NCBI RefSeq assembly: GCF_000227115.2
Contig: NC_016484.1
Coordinates: forward strand, 930,001-994,000
Origin: Naumovozyma dairenensis CBS 421
Lineage: Eukaryota > Ascomycota > Saccharomycetes > Saccharomycetales > Saccharomycetaceae
DNA length: 64,000 bases
Reading direction: 5' to 3'
The stretch's first letter is position 1. Every line of letters starts with the position of its first letter. Both the position numbers and the translations under genes were made by a program. This document shows, in pieces, positions 10,796-21,200 of the stretch. The notes under the pieces are model-generated. The model worked only from the letters and a program-made list of their open reading frames with translations. It ran no database searches and was not told where the DNA came from.

Positions 10796-11122
10796 ATGTC
10801 TATCGAGAATTTAAAATCATTTGATCCATTTGCTGACACTGGTGACGACGAAACAGCTGCTTCTAACTATATCCATATTCGTATCCAACAAAGAAATGGT
10901 AGAAAGACTTTAACCACAGTCCAAGGGGTCCCAGCTGAATATGATTTGAAAAGAATCTTGAAAGTTTTAAAGAAGGATTTCGCTTGTAATGGGAATATTG
11001 TTAAAGACGCTGAAATGGGGGAGATTATTCAATTACAAGGAGATCAAAGAGCTAAAGTTTGTGAATTTATGATCTCACAATTAGGTATGCAAAAGAAAAA
11101 TATCAAGATTCATGGTTTCTGA
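10796..11122 (+). CDS. SUI1: Translation initiation factor eIF1
   Basis: eIF1 binds the 40S subunit near the P site and enforces accurate AUG selection during scanning. The product is 108 residues, exactly the yeast family length. It carries the SUI1 fold signatures IHIRIQQRNGRKTLTTVQG (about 27-45) and the C-terminal KKNIKIHGF. The start codon context is poor, with T at -3 (TGTAT before ATG). Suboptimal context at eIF1 genes is a known feature of autoregulation, since high eIF1 rejects its own start. It is divergent from SLA2 and followed on the same strand by CWC25, the same arrangement as YNL244C/YNL245C. Confidence 0.97.
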   Translation: MSIENLKSFDPFADTGDDETAASNYIHIRIQQRNGRKTLTTVQGVPAEYDLKRILKVLKKDFACNGNIVKDAEMGEIIQLQGDQRAKVCEFMISQLGMQKKNIKIHGF

Positions 11123-11329
11123 GAGTGTGTATCCTTTCACCATTTATACAATTTTTCTCTATGCGTTTTTGCTGAAGCTCAAGTCCTTCTTTTTTTTTTT
11201 AGCGTTGCTATCCACTTCGAATATCATTAAGGATATATGAACCATTTAGATAATGATTTCGCAAGAAGAAAAAAAAAAAGATAGATTTTTTCATATTGTT
11301 GACTTGCTTACCTAGGGAAAGTCAACTAT

Positions 11330-11365
<36 letters not shown>

Positions 11366-11690
11366 GTATAACAAATAAATTTCTTCTAAATAAGTTGCAA
11401 CCTTAAAAATAAAGAATAACAAAAACAATACAACTATTACCTTACCTAGTATGATTTTATTATCCCTTTTCTTCTCATGCTAACGACTATTAAATACTTT
11501 TTAACTTTACATAGATTACGTACTGTTATTATATTCTTCGCCGTGCTATTTTTTTCAATATCCATCGTAATCTGATCTATAAAGAAATAACATCTCACTA
11601 TAGAACAAGAAAGATACTAACTCATCGATAGCCTACTACAACTACCCACAACTGAATAGAAACTATACACAAAATTACTACACAAAAAAG
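11123..11690. other. SUI1-CWC25 spacer with TA repeat
   Basis: A 568-base spacer. It holds poly-T and poly-A tracts (about 11190 and 11268), a pure TA dinucleotide microsatellite at 11333-11360, and a run of AT-rich DNA before CWC25. A TACTAAC word at about 11615 was examined as a 5'UTR intron branch point, but no GTATGT donor was found upstream. No gene is seen. Confidence 0.45.
11333..11360. repeat. TA dinucleotide microsatellite
   Basis: Fourteen consecutive TA units downstream of SUI1, a likely length-variable locus. Confidence 0.85.
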
Positions 11691-12290
11691 ATGGGGTCTG
11701 GTGATTTAAATCTTTTAAAATCATGGAACCCAAAATTAATGAAAAATAGGAAAAAAGTATGGGAAACTGAACAAGAAATATTAAAAGAAGAACAAAAATT
11801 ATTAGAAAGGAAAAAGGAAATTGAAAAAGAACGTCAATTTAATGAATTACTAAATGCTGAAAGAGATATTGACGGAGTAGATTCTTCTTCTTCTTCCTCA
11901 ACGATAAAGAACAAGGCCTCCACTGGGTTGGAATGGATGTACGAGAATAATGTCCCTGATGAGAAGGAAGATTACCTTCTAGGTAAGAAGAAATTAGACA
12001 CCTCAGTTATCAAGAGACAAGAATCAAATACTGAAGAGAATAAAATGCTTAAAAAAACGGGAGAACGAACCTCAACAAAGAAAAAATTCGATCTCTCTAG
12101 TGAAGATCCTATGGCAAAAATGAAACAAGCATATTTACTCAAAAAGAAATCTACTCTCAAGAGGGGATCAACGACTACTAATACGAGACCAAGTGGTGGG
12201 ATTACCAAGCCTGGTCGTAATATGGTTCAATCTAGAAGCAAACCAAACGTAAATGCTTCAAAAAAAAAATTAATAAGGATGACGGTTTAG
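11691..12290 (+). CDS. CWC25: Pre-mRNA splicing factor Cwc25
   Basis: Cwc25 joins the spliceosome after Prp2 action and promotes the first catalytic step. The 199-residue protein opens with the family N-terminus, including [18 protein letters not shown] and VWETEQE. It continues as a charged Lys/Glu helix (about 20-55) and has the conserved GLEWMYENN element (about 82-90). The C-terminal half is lysine/serine-rich and low in complexity, as in other family members. It is slightly longer than the ~179-residue S. cerevisiae protein because of that tail. It is convergent with VPS75, as in YNL245C/YNL246W. Confidence 0.92.
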   Translation: MGSGDLNLLKSWNPKLMKNRKKVWETEQEILKEEQKLLERKKEIEKERQFNELLNAERDIDGVDSSSSSSTIKNKASTGLEWMYENNVPDEKEDYLLGKKKLDTSVIKRQESNTEENKMLKKTGERTSTKKKFDLSSEDPMAKMKQAYLLKKKSTLKRGSTTTNTRPSGGITKPGRNMVQSRSKPNVNASKKKLIRMTV

Positions 12291-12364
12291 ATTATTGATC
12301 TAGTTGACATGAAGAAACAACCTATATATCTATGCAAAATGCATTACATTTTAGCTTCTAGCTT

Positions 12365-13379
12365 CTAAGCCCTACGCAGCTTCTTTCTGGCAGGATCGTT
12401 TTCTTCTTCCTCCACCTGCTCTGCGTCATCATCATCTTCTTCATTCCCAGGCAAATCTAATGGTTCTTCAGAACTATCTTCATCAGAATCATTATTCTCA
12501 TCTTCGAGGTCTCTTTGAGCTTCAGTATAATACTTGACACAATATGGATAAAGATCTTCACTTATTAACACAGCTAAATCATCACCATGTGGGAATTCTT
12601 TACCAGGTTTCTTACCTGTCCATTTGAACCAACCAAAGAAGGATTTCATTCCTTGACGATATTTCTTTTTTCCTTCAGGACTACGTTTATCTACAATCAC
12701 TGATGGATTTATAGAATCATAACTTGCGGGCCATTTGATATCTACTGGTTCACTTGTGAGTATATCTTCAATTTCTTCTTCATTTTCGTCTTCAGAAATG
12801 TCCTCATTTACATTCGATTTTTTTGTAGATTTATTATCGTTAATAGTGTCCGATTTCACAATTTTGAAAGTCTTGGTAACGATTTGCTCTTCAAAATCAT
12901 CTTCAATGCCATTAAAATAAAAAGTGACTGAAAAATCTCTCACATTACTCTCATTTTCATCTTTCAAAATCAACCATTCAAGTTGAATTTTTTCAATTTG
13001 ATCAATATATTTGAAATCTGAAGCCCTAATATAATTAGCAAAATCACTATGTTGTGATAGTACCACTCTCCAGAATCCAGGAATATCATTAATATATGAA
13101 TCACGTTGCTTATAAAATGGTACCATTTTCTTTAATCTATATAATTCAACGTCTTTTTCTAACTCTTCAATTTCAACTTCACATTCTGCTAATCCTAAAA
13201 ATGCATCTCTGTTTTCGTATTTAATGTTTAATACCATATAAAATAAAAAAAAATCTCACATGATATAGGTATTTAGGTATGTTAGTATATTTTAACTTCA
13301 TCTTTTTATATTTATATCCATCATAAAATGATTTGACATACCTTTTCTTGACATCTTCATTATTATTATCGCTGCTCAT
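12365..13379 (-). CDS. VPS75: NAP-family histone chaperone Vps75, spliced (join 12365..13208, 13342..13379)
   Basis: Vps75 is a nuclear NAP1-like H3-H4 chaperone that partners the acetyltransferase Rtt109. The unspliced frame would begin at an ATG at 13237 with nine residues unlike the family. A short first exon is present instead: 13379-13342 encodes MSSDNNNEDVKK plus two bases of an Arg codon. It is followed by a GTATGT donor (13341-13336), a TACTAAC branch point (about 13279-13285) and a CAG acceptor ending at 13209. Splicing joins KKR to DAFLGLAECE, matching the S. cerevisiae start, whose gene is also intron-bearing. The spliced product is 293 residues, with the NAP fold and ILTSEPVDIKWP and RSPEGKKKYRQGMKSFFGWF motifs. 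It ends in an acidic tail with a basic KKLRR end, a likely nuclear localisation signal. Confidence 0.93.
13209..13341 (-). other. VPS75 spliceosomal intron
   Basis: A 133-base intron read on the minus strand: donor GTATGT, branch TACTAAC, acceptor CAG. It interrupts an Arg codon in phase 2. It is the only intron in the window supported by all three signals. Confidence 0.92.
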
Positions 13380-13823
13380 ATCGTCGTTATCCTCTCTGTA
13401 ACCTTAAGCTGGTAAATCTGTTTGCAAAATTATAGTGAATTGAAGAAACAAAGACAATTCAATTCTTAGTAGATGTTTGAATGCACATCCATTGATCTGT
13501 TCTTGTTTTGTATTTCCATTTTAACTTGAAATTGTACATACGTAGTTCAAGTTTCTCTCTTTCTCGAACTTGGCAAAAAAAATTCCATCCGAAATATATT
13601 ATCATCGTAAGATAGAGAGAAATGACTAAAAAAAATTAGAACTATATAGAAAACTAACAAATGCAAGAAATGATTGAAGTCAGATTGACCCATGGTACAA
13701 TTGCATCGCTCTTAAGATTACATTTCTATTATTATTTTATTTTTCAATTCTATTTATACATCTAGATACACATATATTATATTAACGTGTTAATTAACAT
13801 CTTTGTTTTTTGCTGGCAAATGT
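13380..13823. other. VPS75 promoter / CRS1 3' region
   Basis: A 444-base spacer upstream of VPS75 and downstream of CRS1. It is AT-rich with poly-A/T tracts (for example around 13575 and 13628). No ORF, RNA gene or clear regulatory word is seen. Confidence 0.4.
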
Positions 13824-16199
13824 TTATCCAAAATATTCTTGATGCAATTTATTTTGTTGGTCCCATTGTTTCTTTAATTTCTTAGTCATACTCTTAGTCA
13901 CATCATTACCATCTTTATCCTTTGTTGGTAAACCTTGTTCATCCCAAGCAGAATAAGCATCAGTTTTAAACATTTCCAATGGAGAAACTCTAGCTTTTTC
14001 TCTTCTTTCCTCTTCCTTTTGTTTCTTTAATCTTTCTTGTTCTAATTTCCTTTGAGCCTTTGCTTGTTCTTTGACTAATTTCTCCTCGTTAAGTTTCAAC
14101 ATCTCATTCTTCTCATCAGTGGTTAGGAATTTAATTAATGCAGATTGACCATTTCTATCATCTAGTGCAACATTCAAATTTAGTAAATCTTGATCTCTAA
14201 CATTATCAGTCAATTTCAAAAATTCTTTAACATCCGCACCGGAAATGGCTAAGGAACGAATTTGGTCTCTAAATGTCGATAAGCATTTCACATATGGCAT
14301 GGCAACGTCTTCAATAGATCCACTTTCTTGTGTTTCAACAGATGAGACGTTAACCCAACCTAATTGATCAGAACGAGCTGGGAACCCAAGTATATCTAAA
14401 ATTTTGGTAACATATTTACAAATACCTAATAATGGTTCAATTTTCAAATTTGTCCCCACATTAGAAATGTATGTATTTGATAAAGTGATCAAATCACTCA
14501 AAGTCTTTAAAACTTGTGGAGTGGATAAATTATCACAAAATGAAACATGAACCTTATCTTGAGCTTCGTGGAAGTTCTTTAACAAATCTCTTTCCAAATT
14601 AGTCAATTTCTTAGAAATTGGAGCATTATTATCATGGCTTAATTGAGAAATATAATCATGATTTAAAGCTCTAATGTTCTTAAAAAAATTATTAAAAGTT
14701 GTCTCCAAAGATTTCACTTCATTAATCAAACTTTCTTTGAAATCCAATTGGTTATTCCATTGCACAGACGCGAAAGCCAATCTCAATTGACGAGTAGAAT
14801 ACTTCTGCAAAGCTTCCTCAATAGTAATAAAATTTTTCAAAGATTTGGACATTTTTTGTCCCTCGATATGTAAATGACCAGTATGCAAGAAATAATTGAC
14901 CCATTGACAATTATCAAACTTTGCTTCAGATTGAGCCAATTCATTATCATGATGAGGGAACGCTAAATCAATCCCACCAGAATGAATATCCATGGATTGG
15001 CCATGCACGTCACTTGCCATAACGGAACATTCAATATGCCAACCTGGTCTACCTGTCCCCCAGGGAGATTCCCACTGTGGTTCACCAGGTTTGGAAGCCT
15101 TCCATAGGGCAAAATCGTTTTTAGATTTCTTATTTGAGTTGGTAAAGTTACTTAAGGATCCTTCAGCGTCTTCAATTAGATCCAATTGTCCCTTGTTCCA
15201 TGGTTGACATTTGGCATAATCATGGTTTGATGCGGAGTCAAATTTTATAGTGTCGAAATATACTGAACCATCTGATGTAGCGTATGCATAACCGTTTGCG
15301 ATAATTTTTTCCACGAAAACGATGATTTCTGGGATATATTCACTGACTCTTGTGGTGATTGATGGGGGCATGACGTTCAACTTAGCCATGTCCTTGTCGT
15401 ATTGTCTCTCCCAAAAAGCAGGCAATTTACGGAAGAGCTCAGGATCGTTTAAAGTGCTGCCTAATTGTTCATCTAATAATGGGACCAAGACGTCTTTAAC
15501 GTTATTATAAAAATTGTTGATTTCCTCTGGGTTCTTTGGGATGGAGGTCAATGCGAGGAGAGCTGTCTCAATTGCCTTGATGTGCATTGGCAACTTCGGA
15601 TTCAATTCCTTTTCCTTTTCTAAGTCGATGGAAGATAACCATGATTGGAATTCATCTCCGCCTTCAAGTTTCAGATTCTTGGTGATATATTCAGACAATG
15701 CAGTCTTGATGTATGATATGTCGATAGCAGTAGAGTTTTCCTTCACGTATTGTTCGAATAGATAATTTTGTCTTGCTCTAATTATAATTTTGTCATCGAT
15801 ATCTGTGACATTTTGTACGAAATTAATATCATAACCAAAATAATTTTCCATTATTCTTCTGTTAATATCGATAGATACGTAATTTCTAGCATGTCCCATG
15901 TGAGACGCATCATATACGGTAGGACCACACGAATACCATGAGACTTGTTTAGTACCAGATTGTGGGATGAATGGTTCTTTAGTTCTTGTCAAAGTGTTGT
16001 ATAATTTCAAGACGTGACTATTTGTAGCAGCATCGTTTTTAGGAGATGGCTTGTACCATTTCGGCTGGGCCACTTTAGGTTGAGACGCTGTAGGAGTGGA
16101 CATCTTGGGGATTGGTATTATATTAGTAGTAGCGATAGTAGAAGTCGTTGGTTTCACAATAATTGTAGGCAGTCTTCGTAGAAGTTTCCAAAGGTGCAT
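13824..16199 (-). CDS. CRS1: Cysteinyl-tRNA synthetase, possible dual-start (internal start at 16103)
   Basis: Class I synthetase that charges tRNA-Cys. It shows the nucleotide-binding CGPTVYDASHMGHAR segment (the HIGH-type motif is HMGH), the zinc-site region with WHIECSVMA and GGIDLAFPHHDNE, and the KMSKS loop GQKMSKSLKNF. The basic C-terminal extension (KEEERREKARVSP) is typical of eukaryotic CysRS. Two ATGs are plausible. 16103 gives MSTPTASQPK (759 residues, like the S. cerevisiae cytosolic form). The upstream in-frame ATG at 16199 adds 32 residues, MHLWKLLRRLPTIIVKP and on, rich in Lys/Arg with no acidic residue, like a mitochondrial presequence. No second CysRS is in the window, and in yeast one gene is thought to serve both compartments. 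The longer form is given here, and an even earlier TTG opening was rejected. Confidence 0.93.
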   Translation of the reverse strand: MHLWKLLRRLPTIIVKPTTSTIATTNIIPIPKMSTPTASQPKVAQPKWYKPSPKNDAATNSHVLKLYNTLTRTKEPFIPQSGTKQVSWYSCGPTVYDASHMGHARNYVSIDINRRIMENYFGYDINFVQNVTDIDDKIIIRARQNYLFEQYVKENSTAIDISYIKTALSEYITKNLKLEGGDEFQSWLSSIDLEKEKELNPKLPMHIKAIETALLALTSIPKNPEEINNFYNNVKDVLVPLLDEQLGSTLNDPELFRKLPAFWERQYDKDMAKLNVMPPSITTRVSEYIPEIIVFVEKIIANGYAYATSDGSVYFDTIKFDSASNHDYAKCQPWNKGQLDLIEDAEGSLSNFTNSNKKSKNDFALWKASKPGEPQWESPWGTGRPGWHIECSVMASDVHGQSMDIHSGGIDLAFPHHDNELAQSEAKFDNCQWVNYFLHTGHLHIEGQKMSKSLKNFITIEEALQKYSTRQLRLAFASVQWNNQLDFKESLINEVKSLETTFNNFFKNIRALNHDYISQLSHDNNAPISKKLTNLERDLLKNFHEAQDKVHVSFCDNLSTPQVLKTLSDLITLSNTYISNVGTNLKIEPLLGICKYVTKILDILGFPARSDQLGWVNVSSVETQESGSIEDVAMPYVKCLSTFRDQIRSLAISGADVKEFLKLTDNVRDQDLLNLNVALDDRNGQSALIKFLTTDEKNEMLKLNEEKLVKEQAKAQRKLEQERLKKQKEEERREKARVSPLEMFKTDAYSAWDEQGLPTKDKDGNDVTKSMTKKLKKQWDQQNKLHQEYFG

Positions 16200-16601
16200 A
16201 CAAAACAGGAAATGCAAATGCAAATGCAAAATGCGAAGAGAACTGGAAAAATGCGGATAGGGATGCTTGAAGAATCAAGTGTTCTACGTCTGAAGTAAGT
16301 GGTACGTACACAGAGAGCTCAAGTATCTAAGGTATCCATAATATATCATACATTTCATACCATACTATAGTATATATGATTCATAGATTTCACTTATATA
16401 ATGATAAAATTGAGATTCTTCGATGCTATAAGAAGAAATTGTACAGCGACGGGGTTACCCTCATCGGTCCATGGAGAATTTTCATCCTCAGGGTAACAGC
16501 AAACGGGTTGGTACCCGTGACTACTTTTCCGGATAGATGTCACAAATATAAATGTTTTTTATTTTTTCAACCCTTTTGTGACACCTGAATCTGGCGTTGT
16601 T

Positions 16602-16613
16602 TGAAAAATTTTC
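16602..16613 (+). promoter_or_regulatory. RRPE element TGAAAAATTTTC
   Basis: Exact match to the ribosomal RNA processing element bound by Stb3 in S. cerevisiae, about 190 bases before the RPA49 ATG. It marks ribosome-biogenesis and Pol I genes, which fits the downstream gene. Confidence 0.75.
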
Positions 16614-16632
16614 GTTATATTCTTTTTTTCCT

Positions 16633-16641
16633 CGATGAGCT
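16633..16641 (+). promoter_or_regulatory. PAC element core CGATGAGCT
   Basis: Match to the polymerase A and C (PAC) box, bound by Dot6/Tod6 in S. cerevisiae. It lies 19 bases after the RRPE. This RRPE-then-PAC arrangement is the classic signature of ribosome-biogenesis promoters and supports RPA49 as the target. Confidence 0.75.
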
Positions 16642-16799
16642 GCTCAATGAAACTTTTCAATTGTAAGTAAAAGTAAGCAATATTATCAAAAATATACCTG
16701 AAGCAACTCATTCAATAAATCATCGAATTGCACTTATTGTTGTCTCCTCGAATCAAAATATATAAGAAGTAAAAAGAAGAATCTTCTGCACATAAAGAA

Positions 16800-18053
16800 A
16801 TGTCTTCTTCAAATAAAAGAACCATCTCAGAAGTAGAAGTGGAGAGTGTCCAAGAGAGCCCATCCTTAGCCATCGGTAGTTTCTTCAAAGGTGTCAACGT
16901 CCCAGAAGATACAACATTCGAGCTGTATCGTAAACACGTCAAATCCAGCAACGCTAAGGACTCCTTCATCCTTCATGGTGAAAACGAAAGATTAGAATAC
17001 GAAGGTATGACTGATGACATTGTCTCAAATTCCACTCAATCAGTCATCGGTATTTTCAACAAATCCAAAAACACAATTCAATTGTACAAAGCACCTATCA
17101 TATCTTCCAAAGTGATTGCTAAATCTTCAAAAAACCTAAGAGGCCCCGTCATTAAACATTCCGATTCTCGTGGTCTAAGAAACGCCCTAGGTGAAGCATT
17201 CGGTACCAAGAAGGCTAAAAAGGCCATTGCTGATATGGAAAGAAATCGTATCGATTCTGATAAATTAACTGAATCTGCTATCGATATCGTGGACTCTGTG
17301 AGAACGGCAGCTAAAGATTTGCCAACGAGAGAGCAATTACAAAGTACAGTCTCCAATGATAGACCAACGCCCATGGCTAATTTGGATGCTACTGATGTGG
17401 AACAAATTTATCCTGTAGAAAACATAATACCCACAAAGGAATTACAATTCATTAGGGTTGGAAATATCTTTAAAGCAGAGGATTTGGATACCAAGTTGGA
17501 ATTGTTGCCATATGAAACTAAGTCGAAATACGTAGCAAAGAAATTGGGCGTGTTTACACAACCCAATCAATTGGTTAAGTTACAATTATTGTACTATTTG
17601 AATTTATTGATGGGAGTTTATGAAAATAGAAGAGTTAATAGTAAAGTGAAATTGATGGAAAGATTGAATTCTCCCCCGGAAATATTGATCGATGGGATCT
17701 TGAATAGATTTACGGTGGCTAGACCGGGCCAAATGGGGAAATCTAAGGAACGTTCATTTTTCATTGATCCACAACACGAAGATAAATTGGTTTGTTATAT
17801 CTTGACTCTAGTTTTCCATTTGGATAACTTCATTGTTGAGATTTCTCCATTAGCTCAAGAATTGAGTATTAAGCCTTCCAAAATCGTAAGTCTGTTTAGA
17901 ACTCTTGGAGCTATTGTGAAAGGTGCTACTGTCGCACAAGCTGAGGCATTTGGCGTTCCAAAGAGCGCTGCTAATACTTACAAGATAGCAACTTTGAAAG
18001 TTCCATTCAAATTACCAGAAATGACAAGAAGAGGTAGGGCTCAAAGACGTTAA
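16800..18053 (+). CDS. RPA49: RNA polymerase I subunit A49
   Basis: A49 forms with A34.5 a TFIIF-like dimer on Pol I and its C-terminal tandem winged helix acts in initiation and elongation on rDNA. The 417-residue product is near the usual ~415. It has the N-terminal dimerisation region with LAIGSFFKGVNVP (about 21-33) and a linker with RGLRNALGEAFGTKKAKKAI. The C-terminal tWH region (about 185-400) includes YVAKKLGVFTQPNQLVKLQLLYYLN. The tail TRRGRAQRR is basic. Upstream RRPE and PAC sites fit co-regulation with ribosome biogenesis. It converges with RAD50; the gene that separates them in S. cerevisiae is not present. Confidence 0.95.
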   Translation: MSSSNKRTISEVEVESVQESPSLAIGSFFKGVNVPEDTTFELYRKHVKSSNAKDSFILHGENERLEYEGMTDDIVSNSTQSVIGIFNKSKNTIQLYKAPIISSKVIAKSSKNLRGPVIKHSDSRGLRNALGEAFGTKKAKKAIADMERNRIDSDKLTESAIDIVDSVRTAAKDLPTREQLQSTVSNDRPTPMANLDATDVEQIYPVENIIPTKELQFIRVGNIFKAEDLDTKLELLPYETKSKYVAKKLGVFTQPNQLVKLQLLYYLNLLMGVYENRRVNSKVKLMERLNSPPEILIDGILNRFTVARPGQMGKSKERSFFIDPQHEDKLVCYILTLVFHLDNFIVEISPLAQELSIKPSKIVSLFRTLGAIVKGATVAQAEAFGVPKSAANTYKIATLKVPFKLPEMTRRGRAQRR

Positions 18054-18218
18054 TTTTAGAATCAGGAGAAGAAGAAAAAAATGCATTTCAAAATAGATAT
18101 AAAAACAACTTGCATATAAAGTTACGATGTATGTATTTTTTACGTTTAATTTTTGTAAATTAAAAAATATACAGTATTTTCTACAGTTATTCATTACGAA
18201 ACTGCTTTATAAATATAC

Positions 18219-21200
18219 TTACTCGGAAACTTTACTTATATCAACCCATTCAATTTGTGATTTTTGTCTATCGTCACGTTTTATTCTAAAGAAATGATCT
18301 GTAAATTGAGACGCGTTCATATGATTCAAAAACTTCTCATCATGCGTAATAACAATTAACTGGAAATTCTTTTGATGTCTTCTTAGCCCAATTATATTGT
18401 TTAGTGCCTTAGCTAAACTTTCAATATTCTCTTCATCCAAATTAGTTGTTGGTTCATCTAACGCAATAACACCACAGTTCGTACCAAATGTTTCAGATAA
18501 CGCTAATCTAATAATTATTGATGCTAAAACCTTTTGACCTGCTGAACATCTACCCCTCATATCTAATTCTGCATCCTGCTTATACATAACAACACGATAA
18601 TTATATGATTTACCTCTAACGCCACTCGTGACCTCATCAGATCGTATCTTAATAGTATCAATATCTGTACCTGTATATGTTCTCTTCCATAGCTCATCAA
18701 TGATTCTATTGATATCTTGCATCTTCAAACCATGGTATCTCATAATAGCACTATCAAGAGCTTTAGAATATGTTTCTATATCATCAGTTACAAACGTCCT
18801 TGTTTGTAATTCAACCCAATTCTTATGATATTTATCATCAATATCTTTATAATCAGAACGTAGTTGGTGTTTTAATCCTTCAATTTGGCTTTGTAATTGT
18901 TTAACTTCACCCATCTTACCGGCATTCTCTGCACTTAATCTTTCAAACAGATTTCTTAAGCGTGATGATTCTTGTTGATATTTATCTCTTTCAGCTTCAG
19001 CATTTTGAATATTTAACCCTGAAACTTCAACCTCTGTTTCCTTTAAACGTTCTTGTAATTCAATCAGCCTTAAATTTTGCTCAAGATTTTTCTTCTCATT
19101 ATTAGAATCTTTCAATTTTTCTCTATGTAAGTTCAACTCATCCTGTGTCTCTTCGATATTTTTGCCGGCAACTTCTAAATCCTCTTGAACTTTTGCAAGT
19201 TTAACAGTACAGTCTTCCAATTCAGCAAAACCTTGTGTAGAGAATGTATCCACATCAGATTTTAGGTCATTGAAACGATCCAAATATCTCTTGATATTAT
19301 CAATATTACCCCTTTGGGATTCAATTTCCTCATTATATTCTAGCCTTGTTTCATTCAATAATTTTGCAGCTATTTCTTTTTCACCTAATAGTACATTGAT
19401 TTCTTCTTCCAGATTTTGGATTCTAACACCAAGTGTATCAACTTCATGTTCTTTCGCAATAATATCCTTTTTAATATTTTCACTTCTTTGCAATCCCCTC
19501 TCAATTTCATTTACTTTCAAGTTTCTTTCTTTAATCACTGTAAGCAATGCAGAATGTTCCCTTGTTTTTGACTCTCTCTCATTTTGTAAATCTTGAACAT
19601 CTTTTCTTAGTTGACGTAACAATGCATTCTTCTCTTGTTGTTGATGGCTTAATTCTTCCACTGTTTGTACCCCACCATCTGAGTCCCCATATATCCTTAA
19701 TTCTTCTGCAACATCTTGAACATTCTTTTCCAAAGATTTCACTTCTTTCCTTAAATAAACGATTTCTTCACAAATTGCACGTAAAATCCTTTCAGCATAA
19801 TCCCTATCGCTTTTTAAATTCTCACCTTTCAATTCAAATTCATCAAATTTATTTTTCAATCGCGAGACATCTTTTTCATATTCATCAACACGCGATGTTA
19901 AACTCTTATAATCATCTTTACAAGTCGTCAATGACAAGAAATCTCGTTCCAATGCTCTTAAACCATCTAAATATTCTTTCTCTTCCTTTACTGTTTCTTT
20001 CAAAGTGTTTTCAAAATTAGCATCCGTCTTAGCCCTTAATTGTTGTAATATTTTACCCCTGAAATCATCTGTTTCGAATTTTCTAGCACATAAATAACAA
20101 CAATTATCTCTGTCGGCAATCTCTAATGCTTTTCTGTTGAAATCTAACGTGGTTTGATGCATCTTCAAATTCTCTAAAGCGGTCTTATAGGACAACTCTG
20201 CTTCGACAACGACATCATTATATTCATCGATGGGACAGTCCTCCGGTAGGGATTCTTCGAGTCTCTTGGTGATTTCTTCCTCTGTACTCTTAAGTTTCTT
20301 CAATTCTCTCTGCGTATTGGATAACCGAATACTAGATTCCGTATATTCCTTATTACTACTATGAATATCTTTATTATTCAGTGCGATTTGTTTCTGCATG
20401 TTAATAAAATATTTCTTAAAATCAATATCAATATCGGAATTAGCCGATAGTCCCCATTCTTTACTCTTAGGGTCATCATTAAATTTCTCAATCAATTCAT
20501 TTAAGGCTTCAGTTTTCTCATACAAAGATTTCTTCATGATTCCTAATTTGGCAAACAAATCAGCTTGTTGATTAGTCTTCATGATCTTTTCTTGAATTTG
20601 TTCAAGTTCATTTTCAGAGATGATCATTTGGTCATTTTTCTGTTTGAGTTTAGAATTAAGTTCGGTTATTACATCAGTCTTTTCCCAATCTCTAACCTTT
20701 TCATGATAGTCTTCTAATTTCTTCCTCTCCATTTCAAGATCTTCCTTAGTATATTCATTATTTTTAAATTCACTGGTTAACTTTTCAATCTCAGTATTTA
20801 ATTTTTCCAGATCCTTTCTACTATATTCTAGTCTTTGTCTTTGAATCGTTTCTGATTTCGTTGCTTCATTGGACCTAGTCTCAGCTTTTCTGATTGCTTT
20901 CGTTGCTTCACTTTCATATGAAAGTAAACTTACTGATAAACTGCTAACGAAATCTGAAGAGAGTTTGATAAAACTATCCATCGAGTCAGTATCAGAGAAG
21001 TTTATTTTATAGCGACTAGAAAATTCCTTTGCCATTGTTTGTAATGTGTTAGTATTCTTTTCATATGATTCTTTACCCGCTTGTAATTCACCTTGTCTCC
21101 TTATTAACTTCGTTAATTCAGATTGCTGAACGTTTGCTTTATTTTTCAATGTAGTAATCTTATTTTCTGTCTGTAGCACTTCGTTTTCCTTTTCTTGTAA

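Larger units (their letters stand above)
16200..16799. promoter_or_regulatory. CRS1/RPA49 divergent promoter region
   Basis: A 600-base divergent spacer. It has an inverted ACGGGT-TGG-TACCCGT element (about 16504-16520), a TGTCACAAA...TTTTGTGACA inverted pair (about 16537-16583), and close to RPA49 an RRPE and a PAC element listed separately. No gene is seen. Confidence 0.5.

Noticed and set aside
11449..11640. 5'UTR intron before CWC25 (TACTAAC at about 11615)
   Set aside because: No GTATGT-type donor was found at a sensible distance; only a GTATGA word, which is too weak.
13209..13237. ATG at 13237 as VPS75 start
   Set aside because: It lies inside the intron and gives an N-terminus unlike the family; the spliced exon 1 is supported by all three intron signals.
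19270..20020. Plus-strand ORFs inside RAD50 (108 and 157 codons)
   Set aside because: Shadows of the RAD50 coiled-coil coding sequence on the other strand.
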